This document shows positions 1 to 5,927 of a stretch of 5,928 nucleotides of DNA, piece by piece. The stretch covers positions 1 through 5,928 of the forward strand of contig DUOL01000111.1 in the NCBI GenBank assembly GCA_012838875.1. The letters are read 5' to 3'. The stretch's first letter is position 1, and each line of letters starts with the position of its first letter. Position numbers and translations under genes: made by a program. The notes under the pieces are model-generated. The model made no database searches and had not been told where the DNA came from. It saw only the letters and a program-made list of their open reading frames with translations. This DNA comes from Bacteroidales bacterium. GTDB lineage: Bacteria; Bacteroidota; Bacteroidia; Bacteroidales; WCHB1-69.

Positions 1-111
1 GATATTCAGAAGGTTAATAATAGTGAGCGTAACTCTTTTTCTAATATTTTACTTTATAATCAATTTCAAAATAGGAATCATTCATTAATTCTTTTGTCGT
101 CATGTGGTTAA
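1..111 (+). CDS. C-terminal end of an upstream gene, possibly a beta-ketoacyl-ACP synthase
   Basis: Frame 1 is open from the window edge to a TAA at 109-111, giving the last 36 residues of a protein whose start lies outside the window. The end reads NQFQNRNHSLILLSSCG. The N-H-S-L-I-L-L part resembles the last beta-strand of ketosynthases (usually G-G-N/T-N-x-S-L-x-L), and a ketosynthase would suit a dehydratase, a LolA-like protein and a GT2 downstream. That identity is an inference from a very short tail plus context. The catalytic Cys-His-His part is not visible. The reading frame itself is supported by its overlap with the next gene: it ends 10 bases inside that gene, and its stop TAA shares an A with an internal ATG (TAATG), a typical translational-coupling arrangement. 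Confidence 0.45.
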   Translation, partial: DIQKVNNSERNSFSNILLYNQFQNRNHSLILLSSCG

Positions 112-455
112 TGATATTATTGATTGTTATTCAAAGTGTTTTGTTAGTAGCTACGCAAGCCTTTTTAAAAGTTGCGTTGGTACATTTTGGTAGATTTTCG
201 TGGACGTGGCAATATTTTAAAACCGTTTTCACGACTTGGCAATTTGCCGCTTCGGGTATTTGCGCCTTAGCGGCGATGCTTCTCTGGATATACGTGCTAA
301 AGCGTTATGAGTTTAGCATCGTTTATCCGCTGTTAAGTATAAGTTATATCATGGGACTTTTGGTTGCTCAGTTTTTCTTTCATGAAACAGTCCCTTTAAC
401 TCGTTGGATTGGTGTCGTCATTATTATTATCGGTGTGTTTTTTGTTGTTAAATAG
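102..455 (+). CDS. Four-helix EamA/DMT-superfamily membrane protein (ArnE/SMR-like)
   Basis: This 117-residue protein is almost entirely hydrophobic, with four predicted membrane helices at about residues 3-27, 47-67, 72-93 and 100-116. Helix 3 begins with V-Y-P-L. The H-E at 94-95 followed by R-W-I-G and G-V-F-F matches the end of an EamA domain (G-E ... G ... G-V). The length is that of a half-size drug/metabolite transporter, as in the small multidrug resistance family or the ArnE/ArnF subunits that flip polyprenyl-phosphate sugars; such proteins act as dimers in the inner membrane. A lipid-linked substrate would fit the GT2 three genes downstream, but this is inference and an efflux role is equally possible. 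The start at 102 overlaps the upstream gene; the ATG at 111, in TAATG with the upstream stop, is a good alternative that removes three residues. The next gene starts 8 bp downstream. Confidence 0.75.
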   Translation: MWLMILLIVIQSVLLVATQAFLKVALVHFGRFSWTWQYFKTVFTTWQFAASGICALAAMLLWIYVLKRYEFSIVYPLLSISYIMGLLVAQFFFHETVPLTRWIGVVIIIIGVFFVVK

Positions 456-463
456 AGTGTAAA

Positions 464-1120
464 ATGAAAAAAATCCTCTCCCTTTCTTGTATAATAGTCA
501 GTTATCTATTTTTAACGATTCATGTTTCTGCTCAACCATCAAATTTTAAGCAAGTTACTGCTAATGCTAAGGTTGAATTGGAACAAAAAATCTTAGAAGA
601 ATTTACGAAAGTTAAAACGTTACGCTGTAACTTTAAGGAGGAAAAGAAAATGTCCTTTCTTGATGAGGTGCAAAAATCTACCGGGATTATGCTTTTTAAA
701 GCTAAAAATTTACTACGGTGGGAGTATAAAGTTCCCAATAATTACATTTTTGTATTAAACAATCAGAAAGTTTATCTCAAAAATGATAAAGGAACATCGC
801 ATTTTAATACCAGCTCCAACAAGGTGATGAAAACGATGAGTCAACTAATTATCGGCACTATTAATGGTGAAAGTTTAAGAAACAATGCAGATTTTAAAAT
901 AGATTATTTTACAAGTTCAAAAGAGTATTTAATTATACTTACCCCAACAGATAAAAATATTAAAAAATTTCTCTCTTCTATTGAGCTTTATTTAGATAAT
1001 TCAACTTTCTTAGCAACTCAAATGATAATGAATGAGCAGAGCGGGGATGTTACGAAATACTCGTTTTCTAATGTTGAAAAGAACGAAGAGATTGCTAATA
1101 GTTTATTTGTATTGGATTAA
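464..1120 (+). CDS. LolA-like outer-membrane lipoprotein carrier family protein
   Basis: This 218-residue protein begins with a clear Sec signal peptide (MKK, a hydrophobic stretch, then V-S-A before Q24), so it should be periplasmic. The mature part fits the LolA/LolB fold: an early helix with E-x-F-x-x-V-K-T-L-R-C-N-F (about 45-57), a strand with G-I-M-L-F-K-A-K-N-L-L-R-W-E-Y (about 74-88), I-F-V-L-N-N-Q-K-V-Y (about 95-104), and late strands with F-L-A-T-Q-M-I-M and Y-S-F-S-N-V. LolA binds acyl chains of lipoproteins in a greasy half-barrel. Paralogues inside aryl-polyene and related clusters are thought to carry the cluster's lipid product, and the flanking dehydratase and GT2 favour that role over the housekeeping one. 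It lies 8 bp from each neighbour, consistent with one transcript. The family call is firm; the cargo is inferred. Confidence 0.8.
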   Translation: MKKILSLSCIIVSYLFLTIHVSAQPSNFKQVTANAKVELEQKILEEFTKVKTLRCNFKEEKKMSFLDEVQKSTGIMLFKAKNLLRWEYKVPNNYIFVLNNQKVYLKNDKGTSHFNTSSNKVMKTMSQLIIGTINGESLRNNADFKIDYFTSSKEYLIILTPTDKNIKKFLSSIELYLDNSTFLATQMIMNEQSGDVTKYSFSNVEKNEEIANSLFVLD

Positions 1121-1128
1121 TATTTAAG

Positions 1129-1512
1129 ATGTTACAAGGGTTTTTATACAAAATTATTGAGGAGAATGGGAACGGTGGCGACTGGGAATTTAGTTTTACT
1201 ATTGGGTGGATTGAAAATTCTAAAATTCTTCAAGCTCATTTTCCGGAGAAACCGATTGTTCCGGGGGCATGTTTGCTTGAAATTGCAAGAGAGTTATTTG
1301 AAAAACATTTTTCTCAGAAATTTCTCGTTCAAGAAGTTAAATCTATCAAATATTTGAAATTAATAGAGCCAACAAAAGCCTCCGTTGTTACTTTTCAATT
1401 TATCGTTAAAGAATTTACTGAAAACAGGTATAAAGTTCAAATTGAAGTTTTAGATTTAAAAAATGTTTTCACAAAATTAATTCTCTTTTTTACTCCAATT
1501 ACAGATGAATAA
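1129..1512 (+). CDS. ApeI/FabZ-like 3-hydroxyacyl-ACP dehydratase (hotdog fold)
   Basis: This 127-residue protein is the usual size of a single hotdog domain. The signature H-F-P-E-K-P-I-V-P-G at 37-46 matches the FabZ/FabA/ApeI active-site loop. H37 is followed 14 residues later by E51 on the central helix (L-L-E-I-A-R-E-L), the same spacing as the catalytic His-Glu pair of E. coli FabZ. The expected reaction is dehydration of 3-hydroxyacyl-ACP to trans-2-enoyl-ACP in the cytoplasm. The sequence around the loop looks more like the ApeI type of aryl-polyene clusters than housekeeping FabZ, and the neighbours support that. The gene starts 8 bp after the LolA-like gene, and its last 8 bases overlap the GT2 start, suggesting coupled translation. 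A thioesterase of the same fold is less likely because both dehydratase residues are present. Confidence 0.82.
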   Translation: MLQGFLYKIIEENGNGGDWEFSFTIGWIENSKILQAHFPEKPIVPGACLLEIARELFEKHFSQKFLVQEVKSIKYLKLIEPTKASVVTFQFIVKEFTENRYKVQIEVLDLKNVFTKLILFFTPITDE

Positions 1513-2257
1513 TAAAGTAGATATAGAAAATAGCGGAGAAACTTGTGTTATTATACCGACCTATAATAATGCGTCTACTTTAGCTAACGTCGTTGCCGAT
1601 GTTTTACGATATATCCCTCATATTATTCTTGTTGATGACGGTTCTACAGATGCAACGGGAAAACTATTGCAGGATTTTAAAAATATTGAAATAATAAGTT
1701 ATCATCCGAATCGAGGGAAAGGATATGCACTTAAAAAAGGTTTTGCGTTAGCTTCGAGTTTAGGGTTTCGCTATGCCATTACGATAGATGCCGATGGGCA
1801 ACATTTAGCTTCGGATATTCCTCTTTTTTTAGAGCAAATTAAAAAAACTCCTGATTCATTGATAATTGGTAGTCGCTATCTGGAGCAGGAAAATGTGCCG
1901 AAGCAGAATAGATTTGCTAATAGATTTTCGAATTTTTGGTTTAAAATTCATACCTTAAAATCTATTCCGGATACGCAGTCCGGTTTTCGTCTTTATCCTC
2001 TTGTTCCCCTTAGAAAAATCAAAATATTTTCTACACGTTATGAGATGGAGTTGGAACTTTTAGTTCGTAGTGTGTGGAATTTTATCCCTATTGTTCCTAT
2101 TAAAATTTCAGTTTATTATCCTCCACAAAATGAAAGAGTAAGTCATTTTAAGCCTTTTCAAGATTTTTTTCGCATTTCGATTTTAAATACTTTCTTAACA
2201 TTTTTTGCCTTTTTCTATTTTTATCCGAAATTTCTTTTTAAAAAAATTAGAAATTAA
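1505..2257 (+). CDS. Family 2 glycosyltransferase (dolichyl-phosphate-mannose-synthase-like)
   Basis: This 250-residue protein has a complete GT-A domain: I-I-P-T-Y-N-N at 16-22, V-D-D-G-S-T-D at 43-49 for nucleotide binding, N-R-G-K-G-Y-A at 69-75, the metal-binding D-A-D-G-Q-H at 95-100, and D-T-Q-S-G-F-R-L-Y-P at 156-165 with R-Y-E-M-E at 178-182. These are typical of the polyprenyl-phosphate sugar synthase branch of GT2. The C-terminal part has R-V-S-H-F-K-P at 211-217 followed by a hydrophobic stretch (about 221-245) that probably anchors it to the inner membrane. This R-V-S-H-F tail is, as I recall, common to GT2 proteins in Bacteroidota and proteobacterial polyene/lipid clusters, where an acyltransferase often follows or is fused. 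No acyltransferase is present here. It overlaps the dehydratase by 8 bp and is the last gene of the operon. Sugar donor and acceptor cannot be read from the sequence. Confidence 0.85.
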   Translation: MNNKVDIENSGETCVIIPTYNNASTLANVVADVLRYIPHIILVDDGSTDATGKLLQDFKNIEIISYHPNRGKGYALKKGFALASSLGFRYAITIDADGQHLASDIPLFLEQIKKTPDSLIIGSRYLEQENVPKQNRFANRFSNFWFKIHTLKSIPDTQSGFRLYPLVPLRKIKIFSTRYEMELELLVRSVWNFIPIVPIKISVYYPPQNERVSHFKPFQDFFRISILNTFLTFFAFFYFYPKFLFKKIRN

Positions 2258-2283
2258 ATGCTTTTTTATTCTTTTACTCTTCG

Positions 2284-2310
2284 TTGGTATTAAATTTTTA
2301 TATAATTTTG
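2284..2310 (+). promoter_or_regulatory. Putative Bacteroidota-type promoter for the adhesin gene
   Basis: TAATTTTG at 2303-2310 fits the Bacteroidota -7 consensus TAnnTTTG exactly. A TTG at 2284-2286 could be the -33 element, although the 16-base gap is shorter than the usual 19 or so. Transcription would start at about 2314-2318, leaving a 5' leader of roughly 60 bases before the ATG at 2379. The leader is very AT-rich with no Shine-Dalgarno sequence, as is common in this phylum. Its position in the gap after the operon and before a functionally unrelated secreted protein supports it. Confidence 0.45.
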
Positions 2311-2378
2311 CGGTTAGATTAGATAAGTTTTTGTTGTTTTAGTTTTGTTTAATTTATAATAATTAATCATTGAATTTT

Positions 2379-5300
2379 ATGAAAAAGGTAATTGCTACGT
2401 TGTTATGTTTTGTGGTGTTTCATTTTGCAAACGCACAAACCCTTCTATACGAGAGTTTTGAAAATGGTTTCCCGACCAATTGGTTAAATGTTGATGCCGA
2501 TTATGACGGTTTTTCTTGGCAATTAATGTCTGTTGCTAATGACGGAGTTCCGGCTCACACAGGGGATAAGAGTATGGTTACTTATTCTTATGATAACAGT
2601 ACGTACTCTGTACTCTATCCCAATAATTATTTAATCACATCTCGACTTACTATTCCTTCCAATGGTGCTACATTAACATTTTGGCGAAGGGCTTTAGACG
2701 CTAGCTATCCCTACGAACATTATGAAGTTAAAATTTCCACTACAGGAACGGCAGTTAGTAATTTTACTAATACGGTTTATCAAGAAACCATCTCTTCGGA
2801 TACTTGGATTCAGCGTACCGTTTCACTTTCCGCTTTTGCGGGGCAATCTATCTATATTGCTTTTGTTCATAATAATAGCTATGACCAATTTGCTTTTCAA
2901 ATTGATGATATTAAAGTAGAAGCCACACAGGGTACTCCGCCTGACCCTCAAAATTATGCTACCATCATTTTGGAATGCTATGATATATGGGGAGATGGAA
3001 CGGGCTACCAAATTTTATTAGATGCCGATGCCGTAGAATATGCCAATTTGCCAACCTATTTTACTTGCGGAAGCTCCTATGCCGCCTATGAATATTTATT
3101 ACCAACTTATGCTGCTAGTAACGATTGGAGTGTGTTACTTTCAGGGATAGATTCTATTCATATACCTGCAGGAATCTATGATTACGTTATACTTAATCCG
3201 GGTTGTGCAGACTATTCAAGAATATGGATTGCAAGCGACCGATGTTCTCCTGCTAAAGGTGATGATTTTTATTTTGAAGGAGGAAGAAAATATCATTTTT
3301 ATATAACCTTGCCGGACTCTAATGATTGTACAACATTAACAATTGATGGGACTCCTCCCGTTATCCAGACTAAAAATGTCGATTTGGGGGTGGGATTTAC
3401 CGATGACCAATATTTATCATACATAGATACATTGTATGTCAACTATGGTGATGGTGTTCAACCTCATTTTAAGGTTTACAATTGGGGCGGAAATAACCCT
3501 TCGGAAAATGACTACAATGATACGCTTTACGTTGGAATTACGTTTAATGGCGCAGATTCAGGATTAGTTGGGTGGATTAATTATACCGATACGGCGTTAC
3601 TCATTGGTTATGAGCAGTCCCTTTATTTTATAAATGATTTTTTGACTCCCACACAAATAGCTAATGCCGGTCTGTTAGGCGGAACTTATGAAATGTGCTT
3701 ATATCTTCGGTTGGCTTCCGGTTGGGTAGAGCAAGACCCTATTGACAATACGCACTGTATTGATGTTATTTTCTTAAATAATACCGTTAATAATTATACT
3801 ATTACGGCAACGGCAGGTGCCGGGGGAACTATTTCACCCAGCGGGACTAATACGTATAGTGAAGGGGCGAACCAAACCTATACTATTACACCCAACACTT
3901 GTTATGCCATTGCAGATGTGCAAGTTGACGGCATTTCCGTAGGAGCTGTTAGCAGTTATACCTTTTCTAATATTCAAGCCAATCACACTATTCGAGCCAC
4001 GTTTACTCAACTCACTTATACAGTTACGGTTACGGCGGGAGCAAACGGGTCTATTGTTTATGGAACGTATACAGTCCCTGCCGGTACATCTCAAATATTT
4101 ACGATAAATTGTGGAGATCAACCCTCATTTGTATTTGTACCGGCGAACGGCTATCAAGTTAACGATGTACTCGTTAACGGAACTAGCGTTGGCTCACCTA
4201 TTAGTTACCAATTCCCAGCCTTAACGGGTAATGCCACTTTAAATGTCTCCTTTGCTGAGATACCCGGCGGAATGTTTTCCATAGCTGCGAGTGCCGGCGT
4301 TGGTGGAACAATCTCACCCAACGGAACAAATAATTATAGTCAAGGCTCAAGTCAAACTTTTACTATTACTCCCAACACTTGTTATGCTATTGCTGATGTG
4401 AAAGTTGACGGTATTTCTGTCGGTACCGTTACTACCTATACCTTTACCAATATTCAAGCTAATCATACCATTGAAGCAACGTTTGTTCAACTTACTTATA
4501 CAGTTACGGTTACGGCAAGCGGCAATGGAACTATCAGCTATGGAACCGCTACCGTAGCGGCAAACACTACGCAAACTTTTGTCGTTAATTGTGGAGAAAA
4601 TCCTCTATTCACCTTCCATCCGGCTAATGGCTATCAAGTTACAAGTGTTGAGGTTAATGGCGTAAATGTTGGAACATTAACTTCTTATCAATTTACGAAT
4701 TTAAGTGCGAATGCTACTCTAAACGTAACTTTTGGTGGTGGAGCCGCCCAAACTTATACAATTACTGCTACCGCAGGATTGGGTGGGACAATCTCTCCAA
4801 GCGGAACACAAACCTACGAAGCTGGCGATTCTCAAAATTATACAATTACGCCTGATAACTGTTTCCGAATTTTAGATGTAGTTGTTGACGGCGTTTCCGT
4901 TGGACCTGTTACCAATTATAATTTTGCAAATATTTCGGACAATCATACAATTAATGCCACATTCCAAGCCATTACTTATACTATTACCGTTACGGCGGGA
5001 GCGGGCGGAAGTATTGATTTTAACGGTGTTATTATTCCGGAAAATAGTACACAACAATTTACTATTGATTGCGGTGCAACGCCGACCTTCAATTTTATTC
5101 CCAATTCCGGAAAACAAGTAATCGATGTTCTCTTAAATGGCAGTAGCGTTGGTTCGCCGACTTCTTATCAATTCCAGCCTCTCAATGGGGATGCAACCTT
5201 AGAAGTTGTTTTCGGCGAGGGAAGTGCTATTTCTCAATATGAGCAAAAGATATCTATTATACCGAACCCGACTCGTCATTACATCAATATCGAAGCTCCT

Positions 5301-5468
5301 AATTTTACATCTATTGAGATAATCAATTATTTAGGACAAATGATGTATTCAACCATACTTGACCAAGGGAAAGCCACTGTTGATGTGAAAGAGTTCTCTA
5401 ACGGAATCTATTTCGTACGACTTTGTGGAGAAAATGGCATTATAACTAAGAAAATTATCAAAGAATAA
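2379..5468 (+). CDS. Secreted gingipain/HagA-type adhesin with InlB-like repeats and T9SS type A sorting domain
   Basis: This 1029-residue cell-surface or secreted protein probably binds host or matrix ligands; no catalytic domain is visible. Residues 1-19 are a signal peptide (MKK ... A-N-A before Q20). Residues about 22-183 match the cleaved-adhesin/MAM-like domain of gingipains and HagA (E-S-F-E-N-G-F-P near the start, N-Y-L-I-T, L-T-F-W, F-Q-I-D-D-I-K-V-E at the end). Residues about 194-323 match DUF2436, which accompanies it in gingipains (W-G-D-G-T-G-Y at 204-210, L-L-D-A-D at 213-217, I-P-A-G-I-Y-D-Y-V-I). Residues about 330-470 look like a beta-sandwich, perhaps CARDB-like. Residues 473-948 are three two-part InlB-like repeat units. 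Residues about 956-1029 are a T9SS type A sorting domain (I-I-P-N-P-T at 960-965, N-G-I-Y-F-V-R-L at 1008-1015, basic end). The ATG at 2379 is chosen because it starts directly at the MKK signal peptide; a TTG at 2370 would add three residues. It appears monocistronic, with its own promoter and terminator. Confidence 0.9.
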   Translation: MKKVIATLLCFVVFHFANAQTLLYESFENGFPTNWLNVDADYDGFSWQLMSVANDGVPAHTGDKSMVTYSYDNSTYSVLYPNNYLITSRLTIPSNGATLTFWRRALDASYPYEHYEVKISTTGTAVSNFTNTVYQETISSDTWIQRTVSLSAFAGQSIYIAFVHNNSYDQFAFQIDDIKVEATQGTPPDPQNYATIILECYDIWGDGTGYQILLDADAVEYANLPTYFTCGSSYAAYEYLLPTYAASNDWSVLLSGIDSIHIPAGIYDYVILNPGCADYSRIWIASDRCSPAKGDDFYFEGGRKYHFYITLPDSNDCTTLTIDGTPPVIQTKNVDLGVGFTDDQYLSYIDTLYVNYGDGVQPHFKVYNWGGNNPSENDYNDTLYVGITFNGADSGLVGWINYTDTALLIGYEQSLYFINDFLTPTQIANAGLLGGTYEMCLYLRLASGWVEQDPIDNTHCIDVIFLNNTVNNYTITATAGAGGTISPSGTNTYSEGANQTYTITPNTCYAIADVQVDGISVGAVSSYTFSNIQANHTIRATFTQLTYTVTVTAGANGSIVYGTYTVPAGTSQIFTINCGDQPSFVFVPANGYQVNDVLVNGTSVGSPISYQFPALTGNATLNVSFAEIPGGMFSIAASAGVGGTISPNGTNNYSQGSSQTFTITPNTCYAIADVKVDGISVGTVTTYTFTNIQANHTIEATFVQLTYTVTVTASGNGTISYGTATVAANTTQTFVVNCGENPLFTFHPANGYQVTSVEVNGVNVGTLTSYQFTNLSANATLNVTFGGGAAQTYTITATAGLGGTISPSGTQTYEAGDSQNYTITPDNCFRILDVVVDGVSVGPVTNYNFANISDNHTINATFQAITYTITVTAGAGGSIDFNGVIIPENSTQQFTIDCGATPTFNFIPNSGKQVIDVLLNGSSVGSPTSYQFQPLNGDATLEVVFGEGSAISQYEQKISIIPNPTRHYINIEAPNFTSIEIINYLGQMMYSTILDQGKATVDVKEFSNGIYFVRLCGENGIITKKIIKE
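3795..5222 (+). repeat. Three tandem 480-bp units, each encoding an A+B pair of InlB-like repeats
   Basis: Within the adhesin gene, units start at 3795, 4275 and 4755, exactly 480 bp (160 codons) apart; the last is 156 codons. Each has an A repeat of 72 residues (473-544, 633-704, 793-864) with I-T-P-x-x-C, D-V-x-V-D-G-x-S-V-G and N-H-T-I-x-A-T-F, and a B repeat (545-632, 705-792, 865-948) with N/D-C-G, V-x-V/L-N-G-x-x-V-G and A-T-L-x-V-x-F. These features fit the divergent InlB B-repeat (bacterial repeat) families. Units 1 and 2 are closest: 4014-4036 equals 4494-4516, and 3891-3907 equals 4371-4387, with many third-position differences elsewhere. Unit 3 is more diverged, pointing to a later duplication of the first two. 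Confidence 0.92.
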
Positions 5469-5516
5469 CGTCCTAAACGTTAATTTTTAACACATTAGTG
5501 AATAATGTCCGTTTTT

Positions 5517-5554
5517 AATGCTATCCTGATTTTGATATCGGGATAGCATTTTTT
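5517..5554 (+). terminator. Intrinsic terminator of the adhesin gene
   Basis: AATGCTATCC at 5517-5526 pairs perfectly with GGATAGCATT at 5541-5550. The stem extends inward by T-G, G-C, A-T and T-A to about 14 bp with a 6-base loop (5531-5536), and the T run 5549-5554 follows. It lies 48 bp after the stop codon. The opposite strand has no T run after the stem, so it should act on + strand transcripts only. Confidence 0.88.
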
Positions 5555-5593
5555 CAATTATCATTTATAGAATAATAATCATAATTTTCTCTT

Positions 5594-5629
5594 GGGCGTG
5601 CCCCCTCGTTACGCTCGGGGTCGGCGCCC
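5594..5629. repeat. Hairpin 1 of the GC-rich block
   Basis: GGGCG at 5594-5598 pairs with CGCCC at 5625-5629, and inside it CCCC at 5602-5605 pairs with GGGG at 5617-5620. A further CG/CG pair can close a TTA loop at 5609-5611. It marks the sharp left edge of the GC-rich region. Confidence 0.6.
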
Positions 5630-5650
5630 GGTTCCAAGTCCGCGGACACA

Positions 5651-5720
5651 AGCCGTGGGGACGCAAGGCGGCAAAAAGAGCTTACAAGCTCGCTTTTTTG
5701 CCGCCGCGTCCCCAGCGGCT
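5651..5720. repeat. Hairpin 2: 70-base, about 30-bp stem
   Basis: Four successive arms pair in register: AGCCG (5651-5655) with CGGCT (5716-5720), GGGGACGC (5657-5664) with GCGTCCCC (5706-5713), GGCGGCAAAAA (5667-5677) with TTTTTGCCGCC (5695-5705), and GAGCTT (5678-5683) with AAGCTC (5686-5691). Only AA (5665-5666), GCT (5692-5694) and one G (5715) are unpaired, apart from the tiny loop. The core GAGCTT...AAGCTC with flanking A and T runs could also terminate transcription in either direction. Confidence 0.85.
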
Positions 5721-5746
5721 TCCGCCCTTGCGGGCTTTCCACCTAA

Positions 5747-5824
5747 GCGCCTCACGCAACCGAAAATGGGAGTATTGTTTCGTTGAGAATGGCGTGTATG
5801 CCATTCTCAACGGCGTGAGGGCGC
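5747..5824. repeat. Hairpin 4: nested stem-loops, inner stem perfect over 13 bp
   Basis: The outer arm GCGCCTCACGC (5747-5757) pairs with 5813-5824 (GCGTGAGGGCGC) with a single bulged G. Inside, CGTTGAGAATGGC (5781-5793) pairs without mismatch with GCCATTCTCAACG (5800-5812) around a 6-base loop, GTGTAT. The inner right arm abuts the outer right arm, while 23 bases (5758-5780) stay single-stranded on the left. No T run follows, so it is not a standard terminator. A short hairpin, CCGC/GCGG at 5722-5733, sits just upstream. Confidence 0.85.
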
Positions 5825-5835
5825 AGCCGTATAGC

Positions 5836-5927
5836 CCGCAAAGGAAGGAGCTTTGAAGAGCAAGGAGAAAAAGAGCGACTTTAGAAGCTCCTTTTTCGAC
5901 TATGCTATTCATAGCTCCTTCCTGCGG
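5836..5927. repeat. Hairpin 5: 92-base nested stem-loop at the window end
   Basis: CCGCA (5836-5840) pairs with TGCGG (5923-5927), and GGAAGGAGCT (5843-5852) pairs with AGCTCCTTCC (5913-5922), with only AA (5841-5842) bulged. Inside, GAAAAAGAGC (5867-5876) pairs with 5887-5897 (GCTCCTTTTTC) with one bulged C. CTATG/CATAG at 5900-5904 and 5910-5914 offers a small competing hairpin. The outer stem finishes one base before the window does, so what follows is unknown. Confidence 0.8.

Noticed and set aside
532..738. Reverse-strand frame of 68 codons
   Set aside because: Lies wholly within the LolA-like gene, which has a signal peptide and a family fold; no independent support.
2229..2276. Possible terminator after the GT2 gene (AATTTCTTTTT / AAAAAAATTAGAAATT then T-rich)
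   Set aside because: The pairing is A/T only, needs an insertion and sits inside the coding end, so it could be chance in AT-rich DNA.
2340..2347. Second TAnnTTTG match (TAGTTTTG) closer to the adhesin start
   Set aside because: No TTTG/TTG at a suitable distance upstream, and it would leave a leader of only about 28 bases; the 2303-2310 box is better placed.
2370..2378. TTG start for the adhesin gene, adding three residues
   Set aside because: The ATG at 2379 directly begins the MKK signal peptide, and no ribosome binding site favours the TTG.
3834..5117. Similar reverse-strand frames repeating at 3834-4121, 4347-4574 and 4872-5117
   Set aside because: They resemble each other only because they are antisense to the three tandem units of the adhesin gene.
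5592..5786. Forward open frame of 64 codons in the GC-rich block
   Set aside because: It lies across hairpins 1, 2 and part of 4, overlaps reverse-strand frames, and its Arg/Pro/Ala-rich composition follows from the inverted repeats. No domain or start signal is visible.
5651..5824. Integron attC site or CRISPR repeats as an explanation for the hairpins
   Set aside because: No GTTRRRY/RYYYAAC core pair was found at the arm ends, and the hairpins differ from one another without a regular repeat-spacer pattern.
5554..5912. Two overlapping reverse-strand open frames (5554-5742 and 5682-5912)
   Set aside because: Both are read through hairpin arms, overlap each other, and show no recognisable motif; long frames are expected by chance in GC-rich DNA.
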